Assembly: GCF_051020975.1 (NCBI RefSeq)
Contig: NC_135035.1
Span: 3,906,001 to 3,970,000, forward strand
Direction of reading: 5' to 3'
Source of the DNA: Osmia lignaria lignaria
Lineage: Eukaryota > Arthropoda > Insecta > Hymenoptera > Megachilidae
Length of the DNA: 64,000 nt
Of the stretch, positions 1 through 14,500 are shown piece after piece. The notes below the pieces were generated by a model. The model did not search any database. It worked only from the letters and a program-made list of their open reading frames with translations, and was not told where the DNA came from. Position 1 is the stretch's first letter. Every line of letters begins with the position of its first letter. The position numbers and the translations under genes are program-made.

Positions 1-2339
1 AGTATATTACATTATATCGAATGTACATATAGTACTAATGATGTTGGTATTATATGTACATTGTTCTGTTGGAATGAATCTGTACATGACATTATATCTA
101 TTGTAGATATAGTAATAATGGTATTGTTATTAAATGTACATTGATCTGTGGGAATGAATCAGTATAATACATTATATCGAATGTAGATATAGTACTAATG
201 ATATTGTTATTAAATCTACATTACATACCTAATGTAGGTATAGTACTAATGATATTAGTATTATATGTACATTGATCTGTGGGAATGAATCAGTGTATTA
301 CATTATATCGAATGTAGATATAGTACTAATGATGTTGTTATTAAATGTACATTGATCTGTGTGTAGTAACCAGTATATTGCATTATATCTAATGTAGATA
401 TGATAATAATAATATTGTTATTAATTGTATATTACATATCTAATGTAGATATAGTACTAATGATATTGGCATTAAATATACTTTGATCTGTGGGAATGAA
501 TCAGTATATTACATTATATCGAATGTAGATATAGTACTAGTGATGGTGTTATTAAATGTACATTGATCTGTGGGTAGTAATCAGTATATTACATTATATC
601 TAATGTAGATATGATATTAATAATATTGTTATTAATTGTATATTACATATCTAATGTAGATATAGTACTAATGATATTAACATTAAATGTACATTGATCT
701 GTGGGAATGAATCAGTATATTACATTATACCTCATGTAGATATAGTGCTAATGATATTGTTATTAAATGTACATTGATCTGTGGGAATGAATCAGTATAT
801 TACATTATATCGGATGTAGATATAGTGCTAATGATGTTGTTATTAAATGTACATTGATCTGCGGGTAGTAATCAGTATATTACATTATATCTAATGTAGA
901 TATGATAATAATAATATTGTTATTAATTGTATATTGCATATCTAATGTAGATATAGTAATAATGATATTGTTATTAAATGTACATTGATCTGTGGGAATG
1001 AATCAGAATATTACATTATATCGAATGTAGATATAGTGCTAATGATGTTGTTACTAAATGTACATTGATCTGTGGGTAGTAGTCAGTATATTACATTATA
1101 ACTAATGTAGATATGATAATAATAATATTGTTATTAATTGTGTATTACATATCTAACGTAGATATAGTACTAATGATATTGACATTAAATGTACTTTGAT
1201 CTGTGGGAATGAATCAGTATATTACATTATATCTAATGTAGATATATTACTAATGATATTGTTATTAAATGTACATTGATCTGTGGGAATGAATCAGAAT
1301 ATTGCATTATATCGAATGTAGATATAGTACCAATGATATTGTTATTAAATGTACATTGATCTGTGGGAATGAATCAGTATATTACATTATATCGAATGTA
1401 GATATAGTACAAGTGATGGTGTTATTAAATGTACATTGATCTGCGGGTAGTAATCAGTATATTACATTATATCTAATGTAGATATAGTCCCAATGATATT
1501 GTTATTAAGTGTACATCGATCTGTGGGAATGAATCAGTATATTACATTATATCGAATGTACATATAGTACTAATGATATTGGTATTATATGTACATTGTC
1601 CTGTTGGAATGAATCTGTACATGACATTATATCTATTGTAGATATAGTAATAATGGTATTGTTATTAAATGTACATTGATCTGTGGGAATGAATCAGTAT
1701 AATACATTATATCGAATGTAGATATAGTACTAATGATATTGTTATTAAATCTACATTACATATCTAATGTAGGTATGGTACTAATGATATTGGTACTATA
1801 TGTACATTGATCTGTGGGAACGAATCAGTATATTACATTATATCGAATGTACATATAGTACTAATGATATTGGTATTATATGTACATTGATCTGTTGGAA
1901 TGAATCTGTACATGACATTATATCTATTGTAGATATAGTAATAATGATATTGTTATTAAATGTACATTGATCTGTGGGAATGAATCAGTATATTACATTA
2001 TATCGAATGTAGATATAGTGCTAATGATGTTGTTATTAAATGTACATTGATCTGTGGGTAGTAATCAGTATATTAAATTATATCTAATGTAGATATGATA
2101 ATAATAATATTGTTGTTAATTGTATATTACATATCTAATGTAGATATAGTACTAATGATATTAACATTAAATGTACATTGATCTGTGGGAATGAATCAGT
2201 ATATTACATTATATCTCATGTAGATATAGTGCTAATGATATTGTATTAAATGAACATTGATCTGTGGGAATGAATCAGTATATTACATTATATCGAATGT
2301 AGATATAGTACCAATGATATTGTTATTAAGTGTACATTG

Positions 2340-5300
2340 ATCTGTGGGAATGAATCAGTATATTACATTATATCGAATGTAGATATAGTGCTAATGATGT
2401 TGTTATTAAATGTGCATTGACCTGTGTGTAGTAACAAGTATATTACATTATGTCTAATGTAGATATGATAATAATAATATTGTTATTAATTGTATATTAC
2501 ATATCTAATGTAGATATAGTACTAATGATATTAACATTAAATGTACATTGATCTGTGGGAATGAATCAGTATATTACATTATATCGAATGTAGATATAGT
2601 GCTAATGATGTTGTTACTAAATGTACATTGATCTGTGGGTAGTAGTCAGTATATTCCATTATAACTAATGTAGATATGATAATAATAATATTGTTATTAA
2701 TTGTGTATTACATATCTAACGTAGATATAGTACTAATGATATTGACATTAAATGTACTTAGATCTGTGGGAATGAATCAGTATATTAAATTATATCTAAT
2801 GTAGATATATTACTAATGATATTGTTATTAAGTGTACATTGATCTGTGGGAATGAATCAGTATATTACATTATATCGAATGTACATATAGTACTAATGAT
2901 ATTGGTATTGTATGTACATTGTTCTGTTGGAATGAATCTGTACATGACATTATATCTATTGTAGATATAGTAATAATGGTATTGTTATTAAATGTACATT
3001 GATCTGTGGGAATGAATCAGTATAATACATTGTATCGAATGTAGATATAGTACTAATGATATTGTTATTAAATCTACATTACATATCTAATGTAGGTATA
3101 GTACTAATGATATTGGTATTATATGTACATTGATCTGTGGGAACGAATCAGTATATTACATTATATCGAATGTACATATAGTACTAATGATATTGGTATT
3201 ATATGTACACTGATCTGTTGGAACGAATCTGTACATGACATTATATCTATTGTAGATATAGTAATAATGGTATTGTTATTAAATGTACATTGATCTGTGG
3301 GAATGAAACAGTATATTACATTATATCGAATGAAGATATAGTGCTAATGATGTTGTTATTAAATCTACATTACATATCTAATGTAGGTATAGTACTAATG
3401 ATATTGGTATTATATGTACATTGATCTGTGGGAATGAATCAGTATATTACATTATACCTCATGTAGATATAGTGCTAATGATATTGTTATTAAATGAACA
3501 TTGATCTGTGGGAATGAATCAGTATATTACATTATATCGAATGTAGATATAGTACTAATGATATTGGTATTAAATGTACATTGATCTGTGGGAAGGAATC
3601 CGTATATCACATTATACCTAATGTAGATATGGTAATAACGATATTGTTTTTAAATGTACATTGATCTGTGTGAATGAAGCAGTATATTACATTATATCTC
3701 AGGCAGATATTTTGCTAATTATATTGTTATTAAATGTACATTGATCTGAGGGAATGAATCAGTATATTACATTATACCTCATGTAGATATAGTGCTTATG
3801 ATATTGTTATTAAATGAACATTGATCTGTGGGAATGAATCAGTATATTACATTATATCGAATGTAGATATAGTGCTAATGATGTTGTTATTAAATGTACA
3901 TTGACCTGTGTGTAGTAACAAGTATATTACATTATGTCTAATGTAGATATGATAATAATAATATTGTTATTAATTGTATATTACATATCTAATGTAGATA
4001 TAGTACTAATGATATTAACATTAAATGTACATTGATCTGTGGGAATGAATCAGTATATTACATTATATCGAATGTAGATATAGTGCTAATGATGTTGTTA
4101 CTAAATGTACATTGATCTGTGGGTAGTAGTCAGTATATTCCATTATAACTAATGTAGATATGATAATAATAATATTGTTATTAATTGTGTATTACATATC
4201 TAACGTAGATATAGTACTAATGATATTGACATTAAATGTACTTTGATCTGTGGGAATGAATCAGTATATTAAATTATATCTAATGTAGATATATTACTAA
4301 TGATATTGTTATTAAGTGTACATTGATCTGTGGGAATGAATCAGTATATTACATTATATCGAATGTACATATAGTACTAATGATATTGGTATTGTATGTA
4401 CATTGTTCTGTTGGAATGAATCTGTACATGACATTATATCTATTGTAGATATAGTAATAATGGTATTGTTATTAAATGTACATTGATCTGTGGGAATGAA
4501 TCAGTATAATACATTGTATCGAATGTAGATATAGTACTAATGATATTGTTATTAAATCTACATTACATATCTAATGTAGGTATAGTACTAATGATATTGG
4601 TATTATATGTACATTGATCTGTGGGAACGAATCAGTATATTACATTATATCGAATGTACATATAGTACTAATGATATTGGTATTATATGTACACTGATCT
4701 GTTGGAACGAATCTGTACATGACATTATATCTATTGTAGATATAGTAATAATGGTATTGTTATTAAATGTACATTGATCTGTGGGAATGAAACAGTATAT
4801 TACATTATATCGAATGAAGATATAGTGCTAATGATGTTGTTATTAAATCTACATTACATATCTAATGTAGGTATAGTACTAATGATATTGGTATTATATG
4901 TACATTGATCTGTGGGAATGAATCAGTATATTACATTATACCTCATGTAGATATAGTGCTAATGATATTGTTATTAAATGAACATTGATCTGTGGGAATG
5001 AATCAGTATATTACATTATATCGAATGTAGATATAGTACTAATGATATTGGTATTAAATGTACATTGATCTGTGGGAAGGAATCCGTATATCACATTATA
5101 CCTAATGTAGATATGGTAATAACGATATTGTTTTTAAATGTACATTGATCTGTGTGAATGAAGCAGTATATTACATTATATCTCAGGCAGATATTTTGCT
5201 AATTATATTGTTATTAAATGTACATTGATCTGTGGGAATGAATCAGTATATTACATTATACCTCATGTAGATATAGTGCTTATGATATTGTTATTAAATG

Positions 5301-5340
5301 AACATTGATCTGTGGGAATGAATCAGTATATTACATTATA
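2340..5340 (+). repeat. Tandem duplication with 1,484-bp period
   Basis: Two adjacent copies, roughly 2,350-3,840 and 3,840-5,330. The marker CCTGTGTGTAGTAACA lies at 2421 and 3905, and the rare GAATCCG variant at 3596 and 5080; both pairs are exactly 1,484 apart. 1,484 equals 16 x 80 + 4 x 51, a whole number of monomers. Private variants (for example TTCCATTATAACTAATG) are shared by both copies, so the duplication is recent compared with the divergence among monomers. Confidence 0.9.
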
Positions 5341-6060
5341 TCGAATGTACATATAGTACTACTGATAATGGTGTTATATGTACATTGATCTGTTGGAATG
5401 AATCTGTACATGACATTATATCTATTGTAGATATAGTAATAATGATATTGTTATTAAATGTACATTGATCTGTGGGAATGAATCAGTATATTACATTATA
5501 TCGAATGTAGATATAGTGCTAGTGATGTTGTTATTAAATGTACGTTGATCTGTGGGTGGTAATCAGTATATTACATTATATCTAATGTAGATATGATAAT
5601 AATAATATTGTTATTAATTGTATATTACATATCTAATGTAGATATAGTACTAATGATATTAACATTAAATGTACATTGATCTGTGGGAATGAATCAGTAT
5701 ATTACATTATACCTCATGTAGATATTGTGCTAATGATATTGTTATTAAATGAACATTGATCTGTGGGAATGAATCAGTATATTACATTATATCGAATGTA
5801 GATATAGTCCCAATGATATTGTTATTAAGTGTACATTGATCTGTGGGAATGAGTCAGTATATTACATTATATCGAATGTACATATAGTACTAATGATATT
5901 GGTATTATATGTACATTGTTCTGTTGGAATGAATCTGTACATGACATTATATCTATTGTAGATATAGTAATAATGGTATTGTTATTTAATGTACATTGCT
6001 CTGTGGGAATGAATCAGTATATTACATTATATCGAATGTAGATATAGTACTAATGATATT

Positions 6061-7994
6061 GGTATTATGTGTACATTGATCTGTGGGAATGAATCAGTAT
6101 ATTACATTATATGTAATGTAGATATAGTACCAGTGATATTGTTATTAAATGTACACTGATCTGTGTGAAGGAAACAGTATATTACAATATATCTAATGTG
6201 GATATGGTAATAATGATATTGTTCTTAAATGTACATTACATATCTAATGTAGATGTAGTACTCATGATATTGTTATGAAATGTACATTGATCTGTGGGAA
6301 GGAGTCAGGGCATTACAGTATATCTAATGTAGATATGGTAATAATGATATTGATATTAAATGTACTTTACATATCTTATGTAGATATAGTACTAATGATA
6401 TTGATATTAAATGTACATTGATCTGGGGAAGGAATCAGCATGTTACATTATATCTAATGTAGATATAGTACTAATGATATTATTATTAAATGTACATTGA
6501 TCTGTGGGTAGTAATCAGTATATTACATTATATCTAATGTAGATGTGGTAATAATGATATTGTTTTTAAATGTACATTGATCTGTTGGTATTAATCAGTA
6601 TATTATATTATATCTAATGTAGATATGGTAATAATGATATTGTTATTAAATGTACATTACATGTCGAATGTAGATATTGTACCAATGATATTGTTATTAA
6701 ATGTGCATTGATCTGTGGGAAGGAATCAGTTTATTACATTATATCTAATGTAGATATGGTAATAATGATATTGTTTTTAAATGTGCATTGCATATCTAAC
6801 GTAGATGTAGTACTCATGATATTGTCATTAAATGTACATTGATCTGTGAGAATGAATCTGTATATCACTTTATAATTAATGTATATATAGTATTAACGAT
6901 ATTGTTATTAAATGTACATTGATCTGTGGGAATGGATCAATATATTACATTATATCGCATCTAGATATAGTACTAAAGATATTGTTATTAAATGTACATT
7001 GATCTGTGGGAAGGAATCTGTATATCGCATTATATCTAATATAGATGTAGTAAAAATGATGTTGTTATGAAATGTACATTGATCTGTGGGAAGGAATCAG
7101 TATATTACATTATATCTAAAGTAGATATGGTAATAATGATATTGTTATTAAATGTGCATTGATCTCTTGGTATTAATCAGTATATTATATTATATCTAAT
7201 GTAGATATGGTAATAATGATATTGTTATTAAAGGTACATTACATGTCGAATGTAGATATAGTACTAATGATATTATTATTAAATGTACATTCATCTGTGG
7301 GTAGTAATCAGTATATTACATTATATCTAATGTAGATATGGTAGTAATGTTATAGTTATGAAATGTACATTGGTCTGTGGGAATTAATGAACATATTACA
7401 TTATATCTAATGTAGATATAGCAATAATGATTATGTTGTTAAATGTACATTACATAGCCAATGTAGGTATAGTACTAATGATATTGTTATTAAATGTACA
7501 TTGATCTGGGGAAGCAATCAGCATGTTACATTATATCTAATGTAGATATAGTACTAATGATATTATTATTAAATGTACATTGATCTGTGGGTAGTAATCA
7601 GTATATTACATTATATCTAATGTAGATGTGGTAATAATGATATTTATTTTAAATGTACATTGATCTGTTGGTATTAATCAGTATATTATATTATATCTAA
7701 TGTAGATATGGTAATAATGATATTGTTATTAAATGTACATTACATGTCGAATGTAGATATTGTACCAATGATATTGTTATTAAATGTGCATTGATCTCTG
7801 GGAAGGAATCAGTTTATTACATTATATCTAATGTAGATATGGTAATAATGATATTGTTTTTAAATGTACATTGCATATCTAACGTAGATGTAGTACTCAT
7901 GATATTGTCATTAAATGTACATTGATCTGTGAGAATGAATCTGTATATCACTTTATAATTAATGTATATATAGTATTAACGATATTGTTATTAA
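6061..7994 (+). repeat. Degenerate island within the satellite array
   Basis: The 80/51-bp periodicity persists, but monomers carry many private changes (for example ATCTGGGGAAG, TTATAATTAATGTATATATAG, GTTATAGTTATGAAATG) and lack the orderly alternation of subtypes seen on either side. A local repeat of about 1,085 bp is visible: the ATCTGGGGAAG monomer occurs near 6420 and again near 7505. A piece resembling this island (GTTATAGTTATGAAATG context) recurs near 32,470. I read it as older, less homogenised array sequence caught between younger amplified blocks. Confidence 0.8.
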
Positions 7995-10900
7995 ATGTAC
8001 ATTGATCTGTGGGAATGGATCAGTATATTACATTATATCGAATGTAGATATAGTCCCAATGATATTGTTATTAAGTGTACATCGATCTGTGGGAATGAAT
8101 CAGTATATTACATTATATCGAATGTACATATAGTACTAATGATATTGGTATTATATGTACATTGTCCTGTTGGAATGAATCTGTACATGACATTATATCT
8201 ATTGTAGATATAGTAATAATGGTATTGTTATTAAATGTACATTGATCTGTGGGAATGAATCACTATAATACATTATATCGAATGTAGATATAGTACTAAT
8301 GATATTGTTATTAAATCTACATTACATATCTAATGTAGGTATGGTACTAATGATATTGGTACTATATGTACATTGATCTGTGGGAACGAATCAGTATATT
8401 ACATTATATCGAATGTACATATAGTACTAATGATATTGGTATTATATGTACATTGATCTGTTGGAATGAATCTGTACATGACATTATATCTATTGTAGAT
8501 ATAGTAATAATGATATTGTTATTAAATGTACATTGATCTGTGGGAATGAATCAGTATATTACATTATATCGAATGTAGATATAGTGCTAATGATGTTGTT
8601 ATTAAATGTACATTGATCTGTGGGTAGTAATCAGTATATCACATTATATCTAATGTAGATACGATAATAATAATATTGTTATTAATAGTATATTACATAT
8701 CTAATGTAGATATAGTACCATGATATTAACATTAAATGTACATTGATCTGTGGGAATGAATCAGTATATTACATTATATCGAATGTAGATATAGTGCTAA
8801 TGATGTTGTTATTAAATGTACATTGATCTCTGGGTAATAATCAGTATATCACATTATATCTATTGTAGGTATGATAATAATAATATTGTTATTAATTGTA
8901 TATTACATATCTAATGTAGATATGGTACTAATGATATTGTCATTAAATGTTCATTGATCTATGGGTAGGAATCAAAACATTGCATTATATCTAATGTAGT
9001 TATGGTAATAATGATATTGTTAGTTAATGTACATTACATATCTAATGTAGGTATAGTCCCAATGATATTGTTATTAAATGTACATTGATCTGTGGGAATG
9101 AATCAGAATATTACATTATATCGAATGTAGATATAGTGCTAATGATGTTGTTACTAAATGTACATTGATCTGTGGGTAGTAGTCAGTATATTACATTATA
9201 ACTAATGTAGATATGATAATAATAATATTGTTATTAATTGTGTATTACATATCTAACGTAGATATAGTACTAATGATATTGACATTAAATGTACTTTGAT
9301 CTGTGGGAATGAATCAGTATATTACATTATATCTAATGTAGATATATTACTAATGATATTGTTATTACATGTACATTGATCTGTGGGAATGAATCAGAAC
9401 ATTACATTATATCCAATGTAGATATATTACTAATGATATTGTTATTACATGTACATTGATCTGTGGGAATGAATCAGAACATTGCATTATATCCAATGTA
9501 GATATAGTACCAATGATATGGTTATTAAATGTACATTGATCTGTGGGAATGAATCAGTATATTACATTATATCGAATATAGATATAGTACAAGTGATGGT
9601 GTTATTAAATGTACATTGATCTGTGGGTAGTAATCAGTATATTACATTATATCTAATGTAGATATGATAATAATAATATTGTTATTAATTGTATATTACA
9701 TATCTAATGTAGATATTGTACTAATGATATTAACATTAAATGTACATTGATCTGTGGGAATGAATCAGTATATTACATTATACCTCATGTAGATATAGTG
9801 CTAATGATATTGTTATTAAATGAACATTGATCTGTGGGAATGAATCAGTATATTACATTATATCGAATGTAGATATAGTCCCAATGATATTGTTATTAAG
9901 TGTACATCGATCTGTGGGAATGAATCAGTATATTACATTATATCGAATGTACATATAGTACTAATGATATTGGTATTATATGTACATTGTTCTGTTGGAA
10001 TGAATCTGTACATGACATTATATCTATTGTAGATATAGTAATAATGGTACTGTTATTAAATGTACATTGATCTGTGGGAATGAATCAGTATAATACATTA
10101 TATCGAATGTAGATATAGTACTAATGATATTGTTATTAAATCTACATTACATATCTAATGTAGGTATAGTACTAATGATATTGGTATTATATGTACATTG
10201 ATCTGTGGGAACGAATCAGTATATTACATTATATCGAATGTACATATAGTACTAATGATATTGGTATTATATGTACACTGATCTGTGGGAATGAATCAGT
10301 ATATTACATTATATCGAATGTAGATATAGTGCTAATGATGTGGTTATTAAATGTACATTGATCTGTGGGTAGTAATCAGTATATCACATTATATCTAATG
10401 CAGATACGATAATAATAATATTGTTATTAATTGTATATTACATATCTAATGTAGATATAGTACTAATGATATTAACATTAAATGTACATTGATCTGTGGG
10501 AATGAATCAGCATATTACATTATACCATATGTAGATATAGTGCTAATGATATTGTTATTAAATGTACATTGATCTGTGTGAATGAAGCAGTATATTACAT
10601 TATATCTCACGCAGATATTTTGCTAATGATATTGTTATTAAATGAACATTGATCTGTGGGAATGAATCAGTATATTACATTATACCTAATGTAGATATAG
10701 TAATAATGATATTGTTATTAAATCTACATTACATACCTAATGTAGGTATAGTACTAATGATATTAGTATTATATGTACATTGATCTGTGGGAATGAATCA
10801 GTGTATTACATTATATCGAATGTAGATATAGTACTAATGATGTTGTTATTAAATGTACATTGATCTGTGTGTAGTAACCAGTATATTGCATTATATCTAA

Positions 10901-11551
10901 TGTAGATATGATAATAATAATATTGTTATTAATTGTATATTACATATCTAATGTAGATATAGTACTAATGATATTGGCATTAAATATACTTTGATCTGTG
11001 GGAATGAATCAGTATATTACATTATATCGAATGTAGATATAGTACGAATGATATTGTTATTAAATCTACATTACATATCTAATGTAGGTATAGTACTAAT
11101 GATATTGGTATTATATGTACATTGATCTGTGGGAATGAATCAGTATATTACATTATACCTCATGTAGATATAGTGCTAATGATATTGTTATTAAATGAAC
11201 ATTGATCTGTGGGAATGAATCAGTATATTACATTATATCTAATGTAGATATGATAATAATAATATTGTTATTAATTGTATATTACATATCTAATGTAGAT
11301 ATATTACTAATGATATTAACATTAAATGTACATTGACCTGTGGGAATGAATCAGTATATTACATTATACCTCATGTAGATATAGTGCTAATGATATTGTT
11401 ATTAAATGAACATTGATCTGTGAGAATGAATCAGTATATTACATTATATCGAATGTAGATATAGTCCCAATGATATTGTTATTAAGTGTACATTGATCTG
11501 TGGGAATGAATCAGTATATTACATTATATCGAATGTACATATAGTACTAAT

Positions 11552-14500
11552 GATGTTGGTATTATATGTACATTGTTCTGTTGGAATGAATCTGTACATG
11601 ACATTATATCTATTGTAGATATAGTAATAATGGTATTGTTATTAAATGTACATTGATCTGTGGGAATGAATCAGTATAATACATTATATCGAATGTAGAT
11701 ATAGTACTAATGATATTGTTATTAAATCTACATTACATACCTAATGTAGGTATAGTACTAATGATATTAGTATTATATGTACATTGATCTGTGGGAATGA
11801 ATCAGTGTATTACATTATATCGAATGTAGATATAGTACTAATGATGTTGTTATTAAATGTACATTGATCTGTGTGTAGTAACCAGTATATTGCATTATAT
11901 CTAATGTAGATATGATAATAATAATATTGTTATTAATTGTATATTACATATCTAATGTAGATATAGTACTAATGATATTGGCATTAAATATACTTTGATC
12001 TGTGGGAATGAATCAGTATATTACATTATATCGAATGTAGATATAGTACGAATGATATTGTTATTAAATCTACATTACATATCTAATGTAGGTATAGTAC
12101 TAATGATGTTGGTATTATATGTACATTGTTCTGTTGGAATGAATCTGTACATGACATTATATCTATTGTAGATATAGTAATAATGGTATTGTTATTAAAT
12201 GTACATTGATCTGTGGGAATGAATCAGTATAATACATTATATCGAATGTAGATATAGTACTAACGATATTGTTATTAAATTTACATTACATACCTAATGT
12301 AGGTATAGTACTAATGATATTAGTATTATATGTACATTGATCTGTGGGAATGAATCAGTGTATTACATTATATCGAATGTAGATATAGTACTAATGATGT
12401 TGTTATTAAATGTACATTGATCTGTGTGTAGTAACCAGTATATTGCATTATATCTAATGTAGATATGATAATAATAATATTGTGATTAATTGTATATTAC
12501 ATATCTAATGTAGATATAGTACTAATGATATTGGCATTAAATATACTTTGATCTGTGGGAATGAATCAGTATATTACATTATATCGAATGTAGATATAGT
12601 ACGAATGATATTGTTATTAAATCTACATTACATATCTAATGTAGGTATAGTACTAATGATATTGGTATTATATGTACATTGATCTGTGGGAATGAATCAG
12701 TATATTACATTATACCTCATGTAGATATAGTGCTAATGATATTGTTATTAAATGAACATTGATCTGTGGGAATGAATCAGTATATTACATTATATCTAAT
12801 GTAGATATGATAATAATAATATTGTTATTAATTGTATATTACATATCTAATGTAGATATATTACTAATGATATTAACATTAAATGTACATTGACCTGTGG
12901 GAATGAATCAGTATATTACATTATACCTCATGTAGATATAGTGCTAATCATATTGTTATTAAATGAACATTGATCTGTGGGAATGAATCAGTATATTACA
13001 TTATATCGAATGTAGATATAGTCCCAATGATATTGTTATTAAGTGTACATTGATCTGTGGGAATGAATCAGTATATTACATTATATCGAATGTACATATA
13101 GTACTAATGATGTTGGTATTATATGTACATTGTTCTGTTGGAATGAATCTGTACATGACATTATATCTATTGTAGATATAGTAATAATGGTATTGTTATT
13201 AAATGTACATTGATCTGTGGGAATGAATCAGTATAATACATTATATCGAATGTAGATATAGTACTAATGATATTGTTATTAAATCTACATTACATACCTA
13301 ATGTAGGTATAGTACTAATGATATTAGTATTATATGTACATTGATCTGTGGGAATGAATCAGTGTATTACATTATATCGAATGTAGATATAGTACTAATG
13401 ATGTTGTTATTAAATGTACATTGATCTGTGTGTAGTAACCAGTATATTGCATTATATCTAATGTAGATATGATAATAATAATATTGTTATTAATTGTATA
13501 TTACATATCTAATGTAGATATAGTACTAATGATATTGGCATTAAATATACTTTGATCTGTGGGAATGAATCAGTATATTACATTATATCGAATGTAGATA
13601 TAGTACTAGTGATGGTGTTATTAAATGTACATTGATCTGTGGGTAGTAATCAGTATATTACATTATATCTAATGTAGATATGATATTAATAATATTGTTA
13701 TTAATTGTATATTACATATCTAATGTAGATATAGTACTAATGATATTAACATTAAATGTACATTGATCTGTGGGAATGAATCAGTATATTACATTATACC
13801 TCATGTAGATATAGTGCTAATGATATTGTTATTAAATGTACATTGATCTGTGGGAATGAATCAGTATATTACATTATATCGAATGTAGATATAGTGCTAA
13901 TGATGTTGTTATTAAATGTACATTGATCTGTGGGTAGTAATCAGTATATTACATTATATCTAATGTAGATATGATAATAATAATATTGTTATTAATTGTA
14001 TATTACATATCTAATGTAGATATAGTACTAATGATATTAACATTAAATGTACATTGATCTGTGGGAATGAATCAGTATATTACATTATACCTCATGTAGA
14101 TATAGTGCTAATGATATTGTATTAAATGAACATTGATCTGTGGGAATGAATCAGTATATTACATTATATCGAATGTAGATATAGTACCAATGATATTGTT
14201 ATTAAATCTACATTACATATCTAATGTAGGTATAGTACTAATGATATTGGTATTATATGTACATTGATCTGTGGGAATGAATCAGTATATTAAATTATAC
14301 CTCATGTAGATATAGTGCTAATGATATTGTTATTAAATGTACATTGATCTGTGGGAATGAATCAGTATATTACATTATATCTAATGTAGATATGATAATA
14401 ATAATATTGTTATTAATTGTATATTACATATCTAATGTAGATATATTACTAATGATATTAACATTAAATGTACATTGACCTGTGGGAATGAATCAGTATA

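Noticed and set aside
7995..8207. Open frame of 70 codons in the satellite (and a similar one at 25289-25510)
   Set aside because: It spans monomers whose 80-bp length shifts the frame each unit; it appears only where stops are lost by chance. The same MYIDLW start shows up from the inverted satellite at 63,955, confirming it is repeat-derived.
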